A DNA stretch of 36,169 nt. Origin: Aquimarina longa SW024. Its GTDB lineage: Bacteria; Bacteroidota; Bacteroidia; Flavobacteriales; Flavobacteriaceae. The stretch lies in the NCBI RefSeq assembly GCF_001401755.1, contig NZ_KQ474109.1, positions 4,467-40,635 of the forward strand, given 5' to 3'. The notes beneath the pieces were generated by a model that saw nothing but the letters and a program-made list of their open reading frames with translations, had not been told where the DNA came from and did no database searches. How positions within the stretch are numbered: position 1 is the first letter of the stretch; each line of letters opens with the position of its first letter. The translations under genes and the position numbers were made by a program. This document shows, piece by piece, positions 7,211 through 14,707 of the stretch.

Positions 7211-7660
7211 TTATGCTGATATCGGTTGTCCCCATGTCTTTATATTTCTAAACCCTAATAATCGATATGTAGGATATGCCTTGATACATACTCGATTATT
7301 TTGGTTACCTCCTAAGCAATAGATTTCGCGTTTATCCTCACTATATCCTATAAAAAAGCCTACATGCCCTTTCCAACTACTTCTTTTTTCTCTCCAGAAA
7401 ACAACCACATCTCCAAGAGTAGGCGTAGTAACTTTATTGCCTACGTTGAGCCATGATCGCGCATTGAGCTTATTACTTCTGGAGCACCCTGATTGCAGGG
7501 CTACCCAATTGACAAAGGCGCTACACCATGCCACTTCATCAGTTGTAACCCATGAATGTCCAATATCTTTAAAATACTGAAGAATCCTTTTGTCATGTAA
7601 TGTGCCGTTTCTTTCGGTAACACCATACTCTGCTAATGCTATTTCAATACATGTATTCAT
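7211..7660 (-). CDS. CHAP-type peptidoglycan amidase/endopeptidase
   Basis: This 149-residue protein matches the CHAP-like family of short phage and bacterial wall hydrolases (TIGR02594 type). The catalytic Cys is C46 in VAWCSAFVNW, the catalytic His is H99 in GHVGFFIG, and a typical GGNQNNRV segment lies at 117-124. It has no signal peptide and no membrane anchor, unlike the other wall enzymes here, so it depends on the holin or on packaging to reach the wall. Its ATG overlaps the stop of the beta-propeller gene by four bases. It is a good candidate for the soluble endolysin of the element. A 101-base gap follows before the 152-aa gene. Confidence 0.85.
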   Translation of the reverse strand: MNTCIEIALAEYGVTERNGTLHDKRILQYFKDIGHSWVTTDEVAWCSAFVNWVALQSGCSRSNKLNARSWLNVGNKVTTPTLGDVVVFWREKRSSWKGHVGFFIGYSEDKREIYCLGGNQNNRVCIKAYPTYRLLGFRNIKTWGQPISA

Positions 7661-9351
7661 CTGTTTTTGTTTTTAATGATACCCATATCATAGTTAAGAA
7701 GTTGTTGCATTTCAATCTGACGATAATAGGTTATAATCGTAATCGTTTGCTTTGGAGCTATAGAAAAAAGCCATCCCACACGCCCGTTTAGAATCGTATC
7801 TTTAAATTCGGTGACTTCCGCAATAGTGTTGAAATTTTGAGGGCTACTATATTTCGATAACGAAATCGAGTGTGTACTTGCTTTCCCTGCTATTGTTTCT
7901 TTTTGAAGCGTCAATACTTCAAAGCGTTTTGTTCCTGAAAAAACAAACTTTACGTGTTGTATTTTTACAGGATTGAATGTAAAATCTTCTCGATTACTAT
8001 AGTATTCTTCATTAATACGTACGGCACTACTTTCTTTTTTGTAGCTAATCAAAGAAATCGAAGACCCTGTCGTATCAGTACTGTAAATCAGATCATTCTT
8101 GATATCTACAACCACTCCTGTATTTACCACGCCTAATGCTAAGGTTTCAATTACCTGATCTATACTATTGATAATCGAAAAGGTATTATCATATCTATTT
8201 CCAACATACATCAATTCAGTATTTGGATTATATACGATTCGGTAGGGAGCTGCCCCTACAGAGATTTCAGTTTCTTTAGTGTGAGTCTCTAAATTTATTG
8301 GAATTACAGAATTACTCCGTGATGATACGACATATAATTTAGCGTTTATAGGATTAAAAATAGCAGTGGTTAGTCCATCTCCGATATCAGTAATTGTAGT
8401 CTCTGCCGTATTATTTTGATCTAATACAGTAATGCTATTATCTCCTGAGTTTAAAACGTAACTATCTCCACGCTCAGGATGAAACGCAATACTGCGAGGA
8501 TATTTCCCTACAGGTATCGTAGCAATCAGATTTTCTGTAGCATCAAGTACACTTACTGTATTTTCTCCAATATTGGCGACATATAGTTGTTGATTTACGG
8601 TATTAAAAGTGATTCCTATAGGTCGAACCCCTACTACAATGGTATTTTCAACTTCTAATGTTGTCGTTAAAATACTAACAGTATTGTTTAAAATATTCGC
8701 CACGTAGACCTTTCCGTAGTTTGGGGAATCAGCAAGGGAGTTTACAGCCAGATCTACGGGCGAACTGCCATAGGCAGATGATGGATGAATTGCGATACTA
8801 CGGATCAATGATCCATCACTATTTAAAATACTTATGGTACTAGACAATTGATTTGCGATATAGGTATATCCATTAAAAGGATTGATAAGCATTCCTTGTG
8901 GATAGATATTAGGTTGCGTACTATTTTCTATACTAATGGTATGTACACTATGATCTTTGATATCTCCTGATAATACAGGACTTAATGGAGGTTTCTTATG
9001 ACCGCTCCATAAATGTATTGCACGTTCTATCGATGAAGTGTTGGTAATGGTTAGTTGGTTTTTTTCTTGCTGTTGTAGTATACTAGGATTCGTTGTTGCT
9101 ATTGTTTTTTTAAATAAGCGTTTTTCAGGTCTTTTATTCCTTTGATTTTTTAAGCTTTTAGATGATTCTGAAATAACTTTTGTTGGTTTTGCATCAATAT
9201 GCTTTGCTGCTGTTATAAAACCATCTTCATCACTTGATGCTTCTGCATCTAACGCTTTGGTCTTTGCTTTTTGTGAACTACATTTCAATAATGTAAAAAG
9301 TGCCACTAATCCAATGCTCGTAAGTAATGCTATTTCGGTACTTTTTTTCAT
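7657..9351 (-). CDS. membrane-anchored YVTN-type beta-propeller protein
   Basis: This 564-residue protein has an N-terminal membrane segment (about 6-24) and a polar linker (25-110). About seven YVTN-type propeller repeats follow (about 145-430), each with patterns such as KVYVANILNNTVSIL, QLYVANIGENTVSVLD and LMYVGNRYDNTFSI. A beta-rich C-terminal domain covers roughly 440-555. Such propellers bind proteins or glycans and have no catalytic motif. It is by far the largest protein in the structural operon and the best candidate for a receptor-binding or spike protein, which is an inference. The cysteine after the membrane segment (LLKC) is preceded by Lys and is not a good lipobox. Confidence 0.75.
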   Translation of the reverse strand: MKKSTEIALLTSIGLVALFTLLKCSSQKAKTKALDAEASSDEDGFITAAKHIDAKPTKVISESSKSLKNQRNKRPEKRLFKKTIATTNPSILQQQEKNQLTITNTSSIERAIHLWSGHKKPPLSPVLSGDIKDHSVHTISIENSTQPNIYPQGMLINPFNGYTYIANQLSSTISILNSDGSLIRSIAIHPSSAYGSSPVDLAVNSLADSPNYGKVYVANILNNTVSILTTTLEVENTIVVGVRPIGITFNTVNQQLYVANIGENTVSVLDATENLIATIPVGKYPRSIAFHPERGDSYVLNSGDNSITVLDQNNTAETTITDIGDGLTTAIFNPINAKLYVVSSRSNSVIPINLETHTKETEISVGAAPYRIVYNPNTELMYVGNRYDNTFSIINSIDQVIETLALGVVNTGVVVDIKNDLIYSTDTTGSSISLISYKKESSAVRINEEYYSNREDFTFNPVKIQHVKFVFSGTKRFEVLTLQKETIAGKASTHSISLSKYSSPQNFNTIAEVTEFKDTILNGRVGWLFSIAPKQTITIITYYRQIEMQQLLNYDMGIIKNKNR

Positions 9352-10103
9352 TGTGACAGGGTATAATTATCAATAAATGCTATAATATCTTTGGTGCGTT
9401 CTACTTGTGCTTTCCCTACTAATTCAGGATACATGCTAAAAATTTTAGTTGCTGCGTAGACGGCTTCAATTTTCGGAAAACCATATGCTAAATAATACGC
9501 TATCCCACATAGATCTGCCCTTTTTTGACTTCTGGTATTTAAAAACCAATGACACCCTTCATGAGCTAATATCGCTACGCGAATAGGGATTGTAAAGGTT
9601 CTAAATAAACGCTGTGAGATTTGTACCCTTGGCATTTTACGGTGTGTGCGAGCAGGAGTAATTAATTCATTACCAAAACTATCTACAATCGCAGGGAGGT
9701 ACTGGAATAGAAATTCTTGTGTTGGACTATCATAAAATCCTGTAGGGGTATATCCTGCTTTTTGAGCAAACTGAACCGAAAAATCCATAAAACGCTGTCG
9801 TTCAGGAGTAGACCATATTTTAGGAGGAGTCATTTTTTCTACACTAAAATCAGTGATTGTAATCCCTGAGTCGTTAGGATTTCTTTTATCATATACCTGT
9901 AAGATGAGCTGCTTTGCACTTACGGGTAATGGAATCTCAATATTTCTCTGCTGTCCTTTTTTTAAGCTTACTTTTCTTCGGAAATAATGCGTATTGGAAT
10001 ACTTAGGATCAAAAACCTTGATTCCAACCTCAATTGCCCATTCTACTTTGATTGTAAGTAGAATGGTAAGAGCTTCTCGATTTGAGGGAATTGGAATAAC
10101 CAT
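9348..10103 (-). CDS. beta-domain plus zincin metallopeptidase
   Basis: This 251-residue protein has a beta-rich N-terminal domain (about 8-90) and a C-terminal zinc-peptidase domain. The HExxH motif is exact: H181-E-G-C-H185 in ILAHEGCHWFL, followed by RADLCGIAYYLAYGF, where D197 is a likely third ligand or neighbour. The segment FSVQFAQKAGYTPTGF precedes it. Zincins of this kind hydrolyse peptide bonds. Substrates could be capsid precursors or host-wall proteins. The N-terminal domain may attach the enzyme to the particle. It has no signal peptide. It overlaps the propeller gene by four bases, so the two are probably translated together. Confidence 0.7.
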   Translation of the reverse strand: MVIPIPSNREALTILLTIKVEWAIEVGIKVFDPKYSNTHYFRRKVSLKKGQQRNIEIPLPVSAKQLILQVYDKRNPNDSGITITDFSVEKMTPPKIWSTPERQRFMDFSVQFAQKAGYTPTGFYDSPTQEFLFQYLPAIVDSFGNELITPARTHRKMPRVQISQRLFRTFTIPIRVAILAHEGCHWFLNTRSQKRADLCGIAYYLAYGFPKIEAVYAATKIFSMYPELVGKAQVERTKDIIAFIDNYTLSQ

Positions 10104-10118
10104 AGATAGATGTAAGTA

Positions 10119-10616
10119 TTATTTTTTTGTGATATGTAAGTATTTCTTTTGATTGTTATTGTACAGTATAACCCCTGCAATGCCTACAAAAAGGAGTGCT
10201 ACACCTCCTATGATGTAAGGAGTGTAGTTTGGTTTTTTCTTATCATCATTTAGAGCATCATCCTTCGAAGTAGTATCTTTAGCATTGTTTTTAAGCCCTA
10301 TATTATAATCTTTTGCTAATTCTTGTGATTGTACAGGTATCGGTTTGGTAAGTACTGTATCTACTGCTCCTCCTATCGCTTGTCCTCCTCCAAGATCACG
10401 ATACGCTTGCCCTAATCTGGAAAAAAAACCTCCCCTTCTGATATTGGCTAGTCGTCGTTCTTTTCGTATTTGTTGTCGCTCTTTTTTTCTGGCTTGGCGT
10501 TTAGCTTTTCGTAAAGCACGTCGTTTGATACGTTCTGCTTTACTTCTAAAAAAATCATCATATTGCTCCTCGCCTAGATGATCTTCTATAAATTGTTCAG
10601 TTTCTCCTGCTATCAT
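10119..10616 (-). CDS. basic membrane protein with C-terminal anchor
   Basis: This 165-residue protein starts with an acidic 20 residues, then a very basic helical stretch (about 25-60, rich in RKAKRQARKKERQ-type residues). A Gly-rich amphipathic part follows (RRGGFFSRLGQAYRDLGGG, about 60-78), then a polar linker and one C-terminal membrane helix (about 134-153). The positive N-terminal part predicts a cytoplasmic location and could contact DNA or acidic capsid tails. I recognise no family. The architecture (charged domain plus C-terminal anchor) repeats in the 196-, 270- and 212-aa neighbours. Confidence 0.62.
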   Translation of the reverse strand: MIAGETEQFIEDHLGEEQYDDFFRSKAERIKRRALRKAKRQARKKERQQIRKERRLANIRRGGFFSRLGQAYRDLGGGQAIGGAVDTVLTKPIPVQSQELAKDYNIGLKNNAKDTTSKDDALNDDKKKPNYTPYIIGGVALLFVGIAGVILYNNNQKKYLHITKK

Positions 10617-10649
10617 GATAGTATTATTTTTTTGAATGATTCTAAATGG

Positions 10650-10877
10650 TTAGAGTACATAAAGCACTTGTAGCGTAGAATCATTCGTCTCAAATGAAAT
10701 TGCGTTGTAAGGCTTTCCGATAAACGGGTAACTTTTCGCTTCCCCTGATTTTAATGTCACATTGTTGACTGTTATAGGGGTATCTCCTATATTTTTAACA
10801 GAAGCAAATAAAAACCCTAACGGGATTTCTCCCGATTCAGTAAACTCCTGTTCTGTTATTTTTGCTAGTATATCCAT
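10650..10877 (-). CDS. 75-aa beta-rich protein, possible small virion protein
   Basis: This 75-residue protein has no membrane segment and is predicted all-beta: GFLFASVKNIGDTPITVNNV, then a Gly/Lys turn and a C-terminal ISFETNDSTLQVLYVL. The gene touches its upstream neighbour, with the stop of the 196-aa gene next to this ATG. This looks like a compact Ig-like or beta-sandwich domain, as found in minor capsid or decoration proteins, but the family is not recognised. The role is inferred from position only. Confidence 0.55.
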   Translation of the reverse strand: MDILAKITEQEFTESGEIPLGFLFASVKNIGDTPITVNNVTLKSGEAKSYPFIGKPYNAISFETNDSTLQVLYVL

Positions 10878-11468
10878 CTAGTATTTTGTTTTAGTGGTAT
10901 AGGAAAAAATAGCCCAAGCACTCACTAAAGTGATTGCTGTGATTGCAATTCCTACTTTTATGTTTTTATATTTTGTTGTTCGTCCATTTTTTTCCCCCGT
11001 TTCTTTATGATATTGTTCCTGTGCTTGTTTATCTTGTATACCCTTATCTTTTTGAGTCATGGGATTAATGGGAGGAACATTAGCCATATACCTTCTGGTA
11101 ATCATTTTTTGTTTTGGTACTTCTTTTTTCTTTTTTTGGTGTATTTTTTTTTGTTGAATTGATTGTGATCGTTGTATTTTTTTAGTTGGTTTTACTTTAT
11201 TTCTCTTTGCAATTCTTCGAGACTCTACAGCGATTAAAACTGGTCTTTTCTTTTTTTTGTAAACCCTTTTTACTGGGGCATGTATTTTTACAGGGATATG
11301 CTTTTTTACAACTTTAATACGTCTCCGTTTTCCTATTTTATAAGAACTAGCAGCTAATTTTGCAGGTCTAAATATGTGAGGAAAATGTCTCTTCTTTTTC
11401 GCTCGCTTTCTTGAAAACAAACCAAAAGAGTTTCGATGATGTATTCTATATGTAGGGTCAAGGATCAT
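10878..11468 (-). CDS. very basic membrane protein with C-terminal anchor
   Basis: This 196-residue protein has an extremely Lys/Arg-rich first 125 residues (for example KKHIPVKIHAPVKRVYKKKK), a more polar linker containing NVPPINPMTQKDKG, and a single membrane helix near the C-terminus (about 171-190). Such composition suits binding DNA or an acidic partner at the inner face of a membrane. The candidate capsid protein encoded upstream has a strongly acidic N-terminus that could be such a partner, which is speculative. I recognise no family. The gene lies 12 bases after the coiled-coil protein gene in the same operon. Confidence 0.62.
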   Translation of the reverse strand: MILDPTYRIHHRNSFGLFSRKRAKKKRHFPHIFRPAKLAASSYKIGKRRRIKVVKKHIPVKIHAPVKRVYKKKKRPVLIAVESRRIAKRNKVKPTKKIQRSQSIQQKKIHQKKKKEVPKQKMITRRYMANVPPINPMTQKDKGIQDKQAQEQYHKETGEKNGRTTKYKNIKVGIAITAITLVSAWAIFSYTTKTKY

Positions 11469-11480
11469 AACTCGTAGCTA

Positions 11481-12293
11481 CTATTTTGATATAGGTAGCG
11501 AAGCAGTATAATTAGGTACTGGTGTAGCGGATTTTTTAGTAAAAACCAATACACCTGTAATCAGAAGTACGAAAACACCAACTCCTCCAGCCATTAGCAT
11601 TGTATTTTTTGACATGCCTTTACCTCCTTTTTCTTCCTTTTCCTTAGCTTCCTCTCGTTGTTGTCGCTCCCGTTCTTCTTGCCTTCTTCTTTCAGCACGT
11701 CGTTGTTCTTCTCGTCTACGTTGCTCATCTCTACGCTGCTGTTCTTCTCTTCGTCGTTGTTCTTCTCTTCGTTGTTGTTCTTCTCTTCGTTGTTGTTCTT
11801 CTCTTCGTTGTTGTTGTCTTCTCATTTCTCGAACCCGTCGCTCCATATCTCTTCTGGAACGTTCTGCTTGATCGGCTGCACGTCTGGCTGCTGCTCTGGA
11901 TGCTGCTAAAGCAGCAGCATTTCCATTGCCACCACCTCGAGAACCACCTCGAGATCGCCCTTTAAGTAATCCTCCTACTAATTTAAGTCCACCTTTCAAA
12001 ATCGATCCAAAAAACTCATCTTCCTCATCGTCTTGATTCAGATAAGAACTATATTCAGATCGTAGTAATTCCTTTCCATTCTTTTGAACATGAATAGTTA
12101 CTAGATCTCCTAAATCATCTACAAAAGCATCATCAGGCATCATGGTAATGACAGATTCTATCAAATCTTTTCGATTTGGCGGACTTTTAAAACCAAGCCC
12201 ATAGTCACTCAATAAAGAAATAACACTTTCAGGCTTGGTCAAGATCAAATGGCTAATCAAATTGATCGTTTGGTTATATTGTTGCTGTTTCAT
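11481..12293 (-). CDS. coiled-coil membrane protein with Arg/Gln/Glu repeats
   Basis: This 270-residue protein has a helical N-terminal domain (about 5-80) resembling that of the next gene upstream. A Gly-rich segment follows (GSILKGGLKLVGGLLKGR, then GGSRGGG, about 96-123), then an Ala/Arg helix and a long single-helix or coiled coil (about 140-222) made of repeated QRREEQ units. A C-terminal membrane helix lies at about 232-252. The coiled-coil region is encoded by a degenerate 15-base repeat. The layout suggests a membrane-anchored spacer or scaffold, comparable in concept to tape-measure or infrastructure proteins of tailless viruses (inference). The function is not known. Confidence 0.65.
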   Translation of the reverse strand: MKQQQYNQTINLISHLILTKPESVISLLSDYGLGFKSPPNRKDLIESVITMMPDDAFVDDLGDLVTIHVQKNGKELLRSEYSSYLNQDDEEDEFFGSILKGGLKLVGGLLKGRSRGGSRGGGNGNAAALAASRAAARRAADQAERSRRDMERRVREMRRQQQRREEQQRREEQQRREEQRRREEQQRRDEQRRREEQRRAERRRQEERERQQREEAKEKEEKGGKGMSKNTMLMAGGVGVFVLLITGVLVFTKKSATPVPNYTASLPISK

Positions 12294-12299
12294 TGCTAG

Positions 12300-12938
12300 T
12301 TATTTTTTAAATACAGAACAGAGGACTACACCGCTTAAAAACGATAGTCCTATCATCATAATTTCATCTCGTTTGATCGTAGTAGAAACTTCTTTTTCTT
12401 TAGGAGTGTCATCAACCTCATTTGCGCTGCTTTGAGGTAACAGTCGTCGTTGTCGTAATTCATTCCATACCATTTGCACCTCACTTGCAAGCTTTTGATC
12501 TGTAGGGTTAATATTTGATTTTTTAACAATACGTTTATAGTATTTTTCCAATTCTCGATCACTAGTATCTGTAAATTGATCTAAAAACATATCTTCATCT
12601 CCTGAGCCATTGTAGTTCGAATGTCCACAATTTCCACAAAAATTATCCTCATTGTAATAATTATCATTACTACACGAATTACAACTATTAGATTTTTTGG
12701 TAGGTTTTTCTAAATTGAGAATCGCGTGTTTATCAGGGTGAATTTTTAATAACTTGGTAATAACTGAGGTTCCTTTTTTTCGAATTAACTCTTTAGTCGC
12801 TTCTACCAGATGATGTGGGTTTTTTGAAGCTTCAAAACCACAATCATAGATCAATTTTCGTACAGCATCTACATTGTTATACACAATGTAGTCTATACTA
12901 TTTTGAGCAAAATCTGTTTTTGTTGTTGAACTTCTCAT
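12300..12938 (-). CDS. zinc-binding-type membrane protein with C-terminal anchor
   Basis: This 212-residue protein starts with a helical domain (about 12-72) whose pattern (V..L..D.G...., L.E, L..IH) resembles the N-terminus of the 270-aa neighbour, suggesting paralogy. A four-cysteine cluster follows: C86-x-x-C89 and C101-x-x-C104 in NSCNSCS and NFCGNCGHSN, a probable zinc knuckle. An acidic linker (to about 125) and a helical part come next. One membrane helix (about 194-210) ends the protein. It is the second gene after the candidate capsid protein. Its function is unknown. Confidence 0.62.
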   Translation of the reverse strand: MRSSTTKTDFAQNSIDYIVYNNVDAVRKLIYDCGFEASKNPHHLVEATKELIRKKGTSVITKLLKIHPDKHAILNLEKPTKKSNSCNSCSNDNYYNEDNFCGNCGHSNYNGSGDEDMFLDQFTDTSDRELEKYYKRIVKKSNINPTDQKLASEVQMVWNELRQRRLLPQSSANEVDDTPKEKEVSTTIKRDEIMMIGLSFLSGVVLCSVFKK

Positions 12939-13002
12939 AAATATCTGTGGTTAAAAATTCCAATAGCAGATACAACACATAGGACTACTATTGGAATATC
13001 AA

Positions 13003-13824
13003 TTATCTTCTTTTTAAACGAGAAGTAGACTTAATGACTCTTGGTTTACGACTACGTCGTTTCCGTCGTCTTCGTTGTAACATGTCGATTTGTGGTAAGC
13101 CCGTGGCTCTTGGTGTACGGGAAAGTTCCGCTACATTTCTTCCTTTTAGCAAATTACCCATATTAGCGCGTACCTTAATAGTAAACGTAAATACTGCGGT
13201 GGTTTGTGCATTGATGGTAAGTTGTATGGAGCTTTGCCCACTCACATTCATCGCAAATCCTCCCGAATCTACCATATTCTTGTCAAAGTTTTGTGGAGAA
13301 CTAGAATTACGAGGTTGCCACACTCGAGTCGTAATCGTTCCTGACGCTGTTTTATTGACAATTTTTAGTACATTATCAAATTGCAATGCATCACTTACAG
13401 AGTACTTTAACCCAACAATTTTAAAAGGGTTCGACTTACTTTCTTCTCGTACTTCTTTGTGGCTCGATTCTTCAACCTCTACCGTTACACCATCAACTTG
13501 CTGTACTTCTTGATTTCCTCCAAAAATAACTGCCGTTTTAGACTCATCAGTAGTATTTTTTACCGTTACCGTTAGCGTTCGATCATTGGCATCTATAGAG
13601 CCAATCGAGGAACGTCTGTAATCGTCATAATCTTGTTCATCATATACTTCCATATAGTCGTGTTCTTCAAATTCATCATCATCATAATTATCATATTCAT
13701 CTAACCCTTCCATACCACTATCGAAATCATCTTCTTCATAATCATGATCTTCTAAGCTATTATAGTTATCATAACGCTCTTCTGCATCGTCTTGATAACG
13801 CATTAATTCGTCATTATAATTCAT
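13003..13824 (-). CDS. candidate major capsid protein (beta-rich core, acidic N-, basic C-terminus)
   Basis: This 273-residue protein has three clear zones. Residues 1-70 are dominated by Asp, Glu and Tyr. A beta-rich core spans about 80-220, with strands such as RTLTVTVKNTT, GTITTRVWQPR, SSIQLTINAQ and TAVFTFTIKVRA. An Arg/Lys-rich tail (about 249-273) contains QRRRRKRRSRKPR. It is the only non-membrane, non-enzymatic protein of this size in the operon and sits near its start. The size is close to the smallest double-jelly-roll capsid proteins, but the core alone (about 140-150 residues) would fit one jelly roll better. The basic tail could contact DNA or lipid. The capsid assignment is an inference. 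A basic adhesin or decoration protein is the alternative. Confidence 0.55.
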   Translation of the reverse strand: MNYNDELMRYQDDAEERYDNYNSLEDHDYEEDDFDSGMEGLDEYDNYDDDEFEEHDYMEVYDEQDYDDYRRSSIGSIDANDRTLTVTVKNTTDESKTAVIFGGNQEVQQVDGVTVEVEESSHKEVREESKSNPFKIVGLKYSVSDALQFDNVLKIVNKTASGTITTRVWQPRNSSSPQNFDKNMVDSGGFAMNVSGQSSIQLTINAQTTAVFTFTIKVRANMGNLLKGRNVAELSRTPRATGLPQIDMLQRRRRKRRSRKPRVIKSTSRLKRR

Positions 13825-13880
13825 ATTTTTATTTTTTATGTTTAGTTACTTTTTTTAGTGTTTCTCTCTTTTTTAAAGAG

Positions 13881-14045
13881 TTATCCTTTTGGTTTTTGTG
13901 TATCCGTTTTTTTAGTTCCTAATTGTTTCTGTTTTACTTTCTCCTTCCAAGGAGCAATCATAAATACACCGATGCTTGCTCCAATTAAAAGCGCTACTGC
14001 GCCAACAGTTAAGGTTGTATAATCGAAATCTTTTGATTGTGCCAT
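13881..14045 (-). CDS. 54-aa single-pass membrane protein, first gene of the structural operon
   Basis: A short frame runs from ATG at 14045-14043 to TAA at 13883-13881. It encodes 54 residues: a polar start (MAQSKDFDYT), one membrane helix (about 11-31, TLTVGAVALLIGASIGVFMI) and a basic tail (PWKEKVKQKQLGTKKTDTQK). It is the most upstream gene of the structural operon, next to the divergent regulatory region. A longer frame in the same stretch gives a Trp/Arg-mixed product without any domain and is rejected. The layout matches the other small anchored proteins here. Confidence 0.6.
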   Translation of the reverse strand: MAQSKDFDYTTLTVGAVALLIGASIGVFMIAPWKEKVKQKQLGTKKTDTQKPKG

Positions 14046-14490
14046 TTTTTGCTGTTTTTAAGTGAATAATTGGCTGGTTTCTAAACCGTTGATTGCTAAT
14101 ATCAACATCATAGACCAAAAATCCGCGTATCATTTTCGTACCTCGTGACGTAGAAAAAAAATGACGTAAGTATTTATAAGGGATACAGCAAGGTACAAGC
14201 GGTACGAAATTTTTATAGCGGTTTTCTATTATAGAGTTTAATGAAATAAATAACCTTTTGTAAAAAACTAAAAAAAGTCGCCTAAGAAAATTGTACCAAA
14301 TTTATTAGCTACTCCAAGAGTTTGCTTTATTTGTTTATTTCTAAAGCTTATCTTTATGAATTATAGATGTATATTTTGAATATGCCTCAAACTGATCCTT
14401 TATTAAAAAAGAAATTAATAGAGCTTTTTAGAAAAATTATTAGGTAATCCTAAAACAGTAGCAAGAATATTTTAAAAAACTAAATAACCT
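14046..14490. promoter_or_regulatory. divergent AT-rich intergenic region between structural operon and cargo genes
   Basis: This 445-bp gap separates the minus-strand structural operon from the plus-strand cargo genes, so promoters in both directions should lie here. It contains an inverted repeat (14134-14142 and 14201-14209) and a direct repeat TGACGTA (14146 and 14162). I looked for the Bacteroidota -7 motif TAnnTTTG and found no clean match. The nearest on the plus strand is TATATTTTG near 14371-14379, one base too long. A possible frame-disrupted micro-gene lies at 14382-14475. No other gene was seen. Confidence 0.5.
14134..14209. repeat. 9-bp inverted repeat flanking a direct repeat, possible operator
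   Basis: TTTCGTACC at 14134-14142 is exactly complementary in inverted order to GGTACGAAA at 14201-14209. Between them TGACGTA occurs twice (14146-14152 and 14162-14168), 16 bases apart. The region lies 90-165 bases upstream of the first structural gene. A regulator binding site is the simplest reading. A candidate regulator is the HTH protein at 15307-15861. The repeat is seen directly; the operator role is inferred. Confidence 0.4.
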
Positions 14491-14700
14491 ATGATACTAA
14501 TAGCTATTTTACTCCCTTGGTTATCTTTCTTTTTAAGAGGGAAAATAATTTCTGGAATTATCTGTTTAGTTTTACAATTAACCTTAATAGGATGGATTCC
14601 CGAAGCAATTTGGGCTGTTGCATCCAGATTAGATGGAAAAAATAGAAAAAGAATAAATCAAATGGAAAAAAGAATCGTTAACTCTCAACATAAAATCTAA
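14491..14700 (+). CDS. YqaE/Pmp3-like small hydrophobic membrane protein
   Basis: This 69-residue protein has two membrane helices. ILLPWLSFFLRGKIISGI, followed by LTLIGWIPEAIWAV, matches the YqaE/Pmp3 (PMP3, UPF0057) family pattern of a P-rich first helix and the LxGWIPxxIxAx ending. Members are very small membrane proteins linked in yeast and plants to membrane potential and stress. The bacterial role is poorly known. The C-terminal 20 residues are Lys/Arg-rich and longer than in the shortest members. It is the first plus-strand gene of the cargo cluster and lies eight bases before the lipoprotein gene. Confidence 0.75.
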   Translation: MILIAILLPWLSFFLRGKIISGIICLVLQLTLIGWIPEAIWAVASRLDGKNRKRINQMEKRIVNSQHKI

Positions 14701-14707
14701 ATAATCG

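Noticed and set aside
13912..14133. 73-codon minus-strand frame
   Set aside because: It overlaps, in another frame, the 54-aa membrane gene, which fits the operon pattern better. Its own product has no domain and an unusual composition.
14371..14379. Bacteroidota promoter -7 box on the plus strand
   Set aside because: TATATTTTG is one base longer than TAnnTTTG, and no well-spaced -33 element was found.
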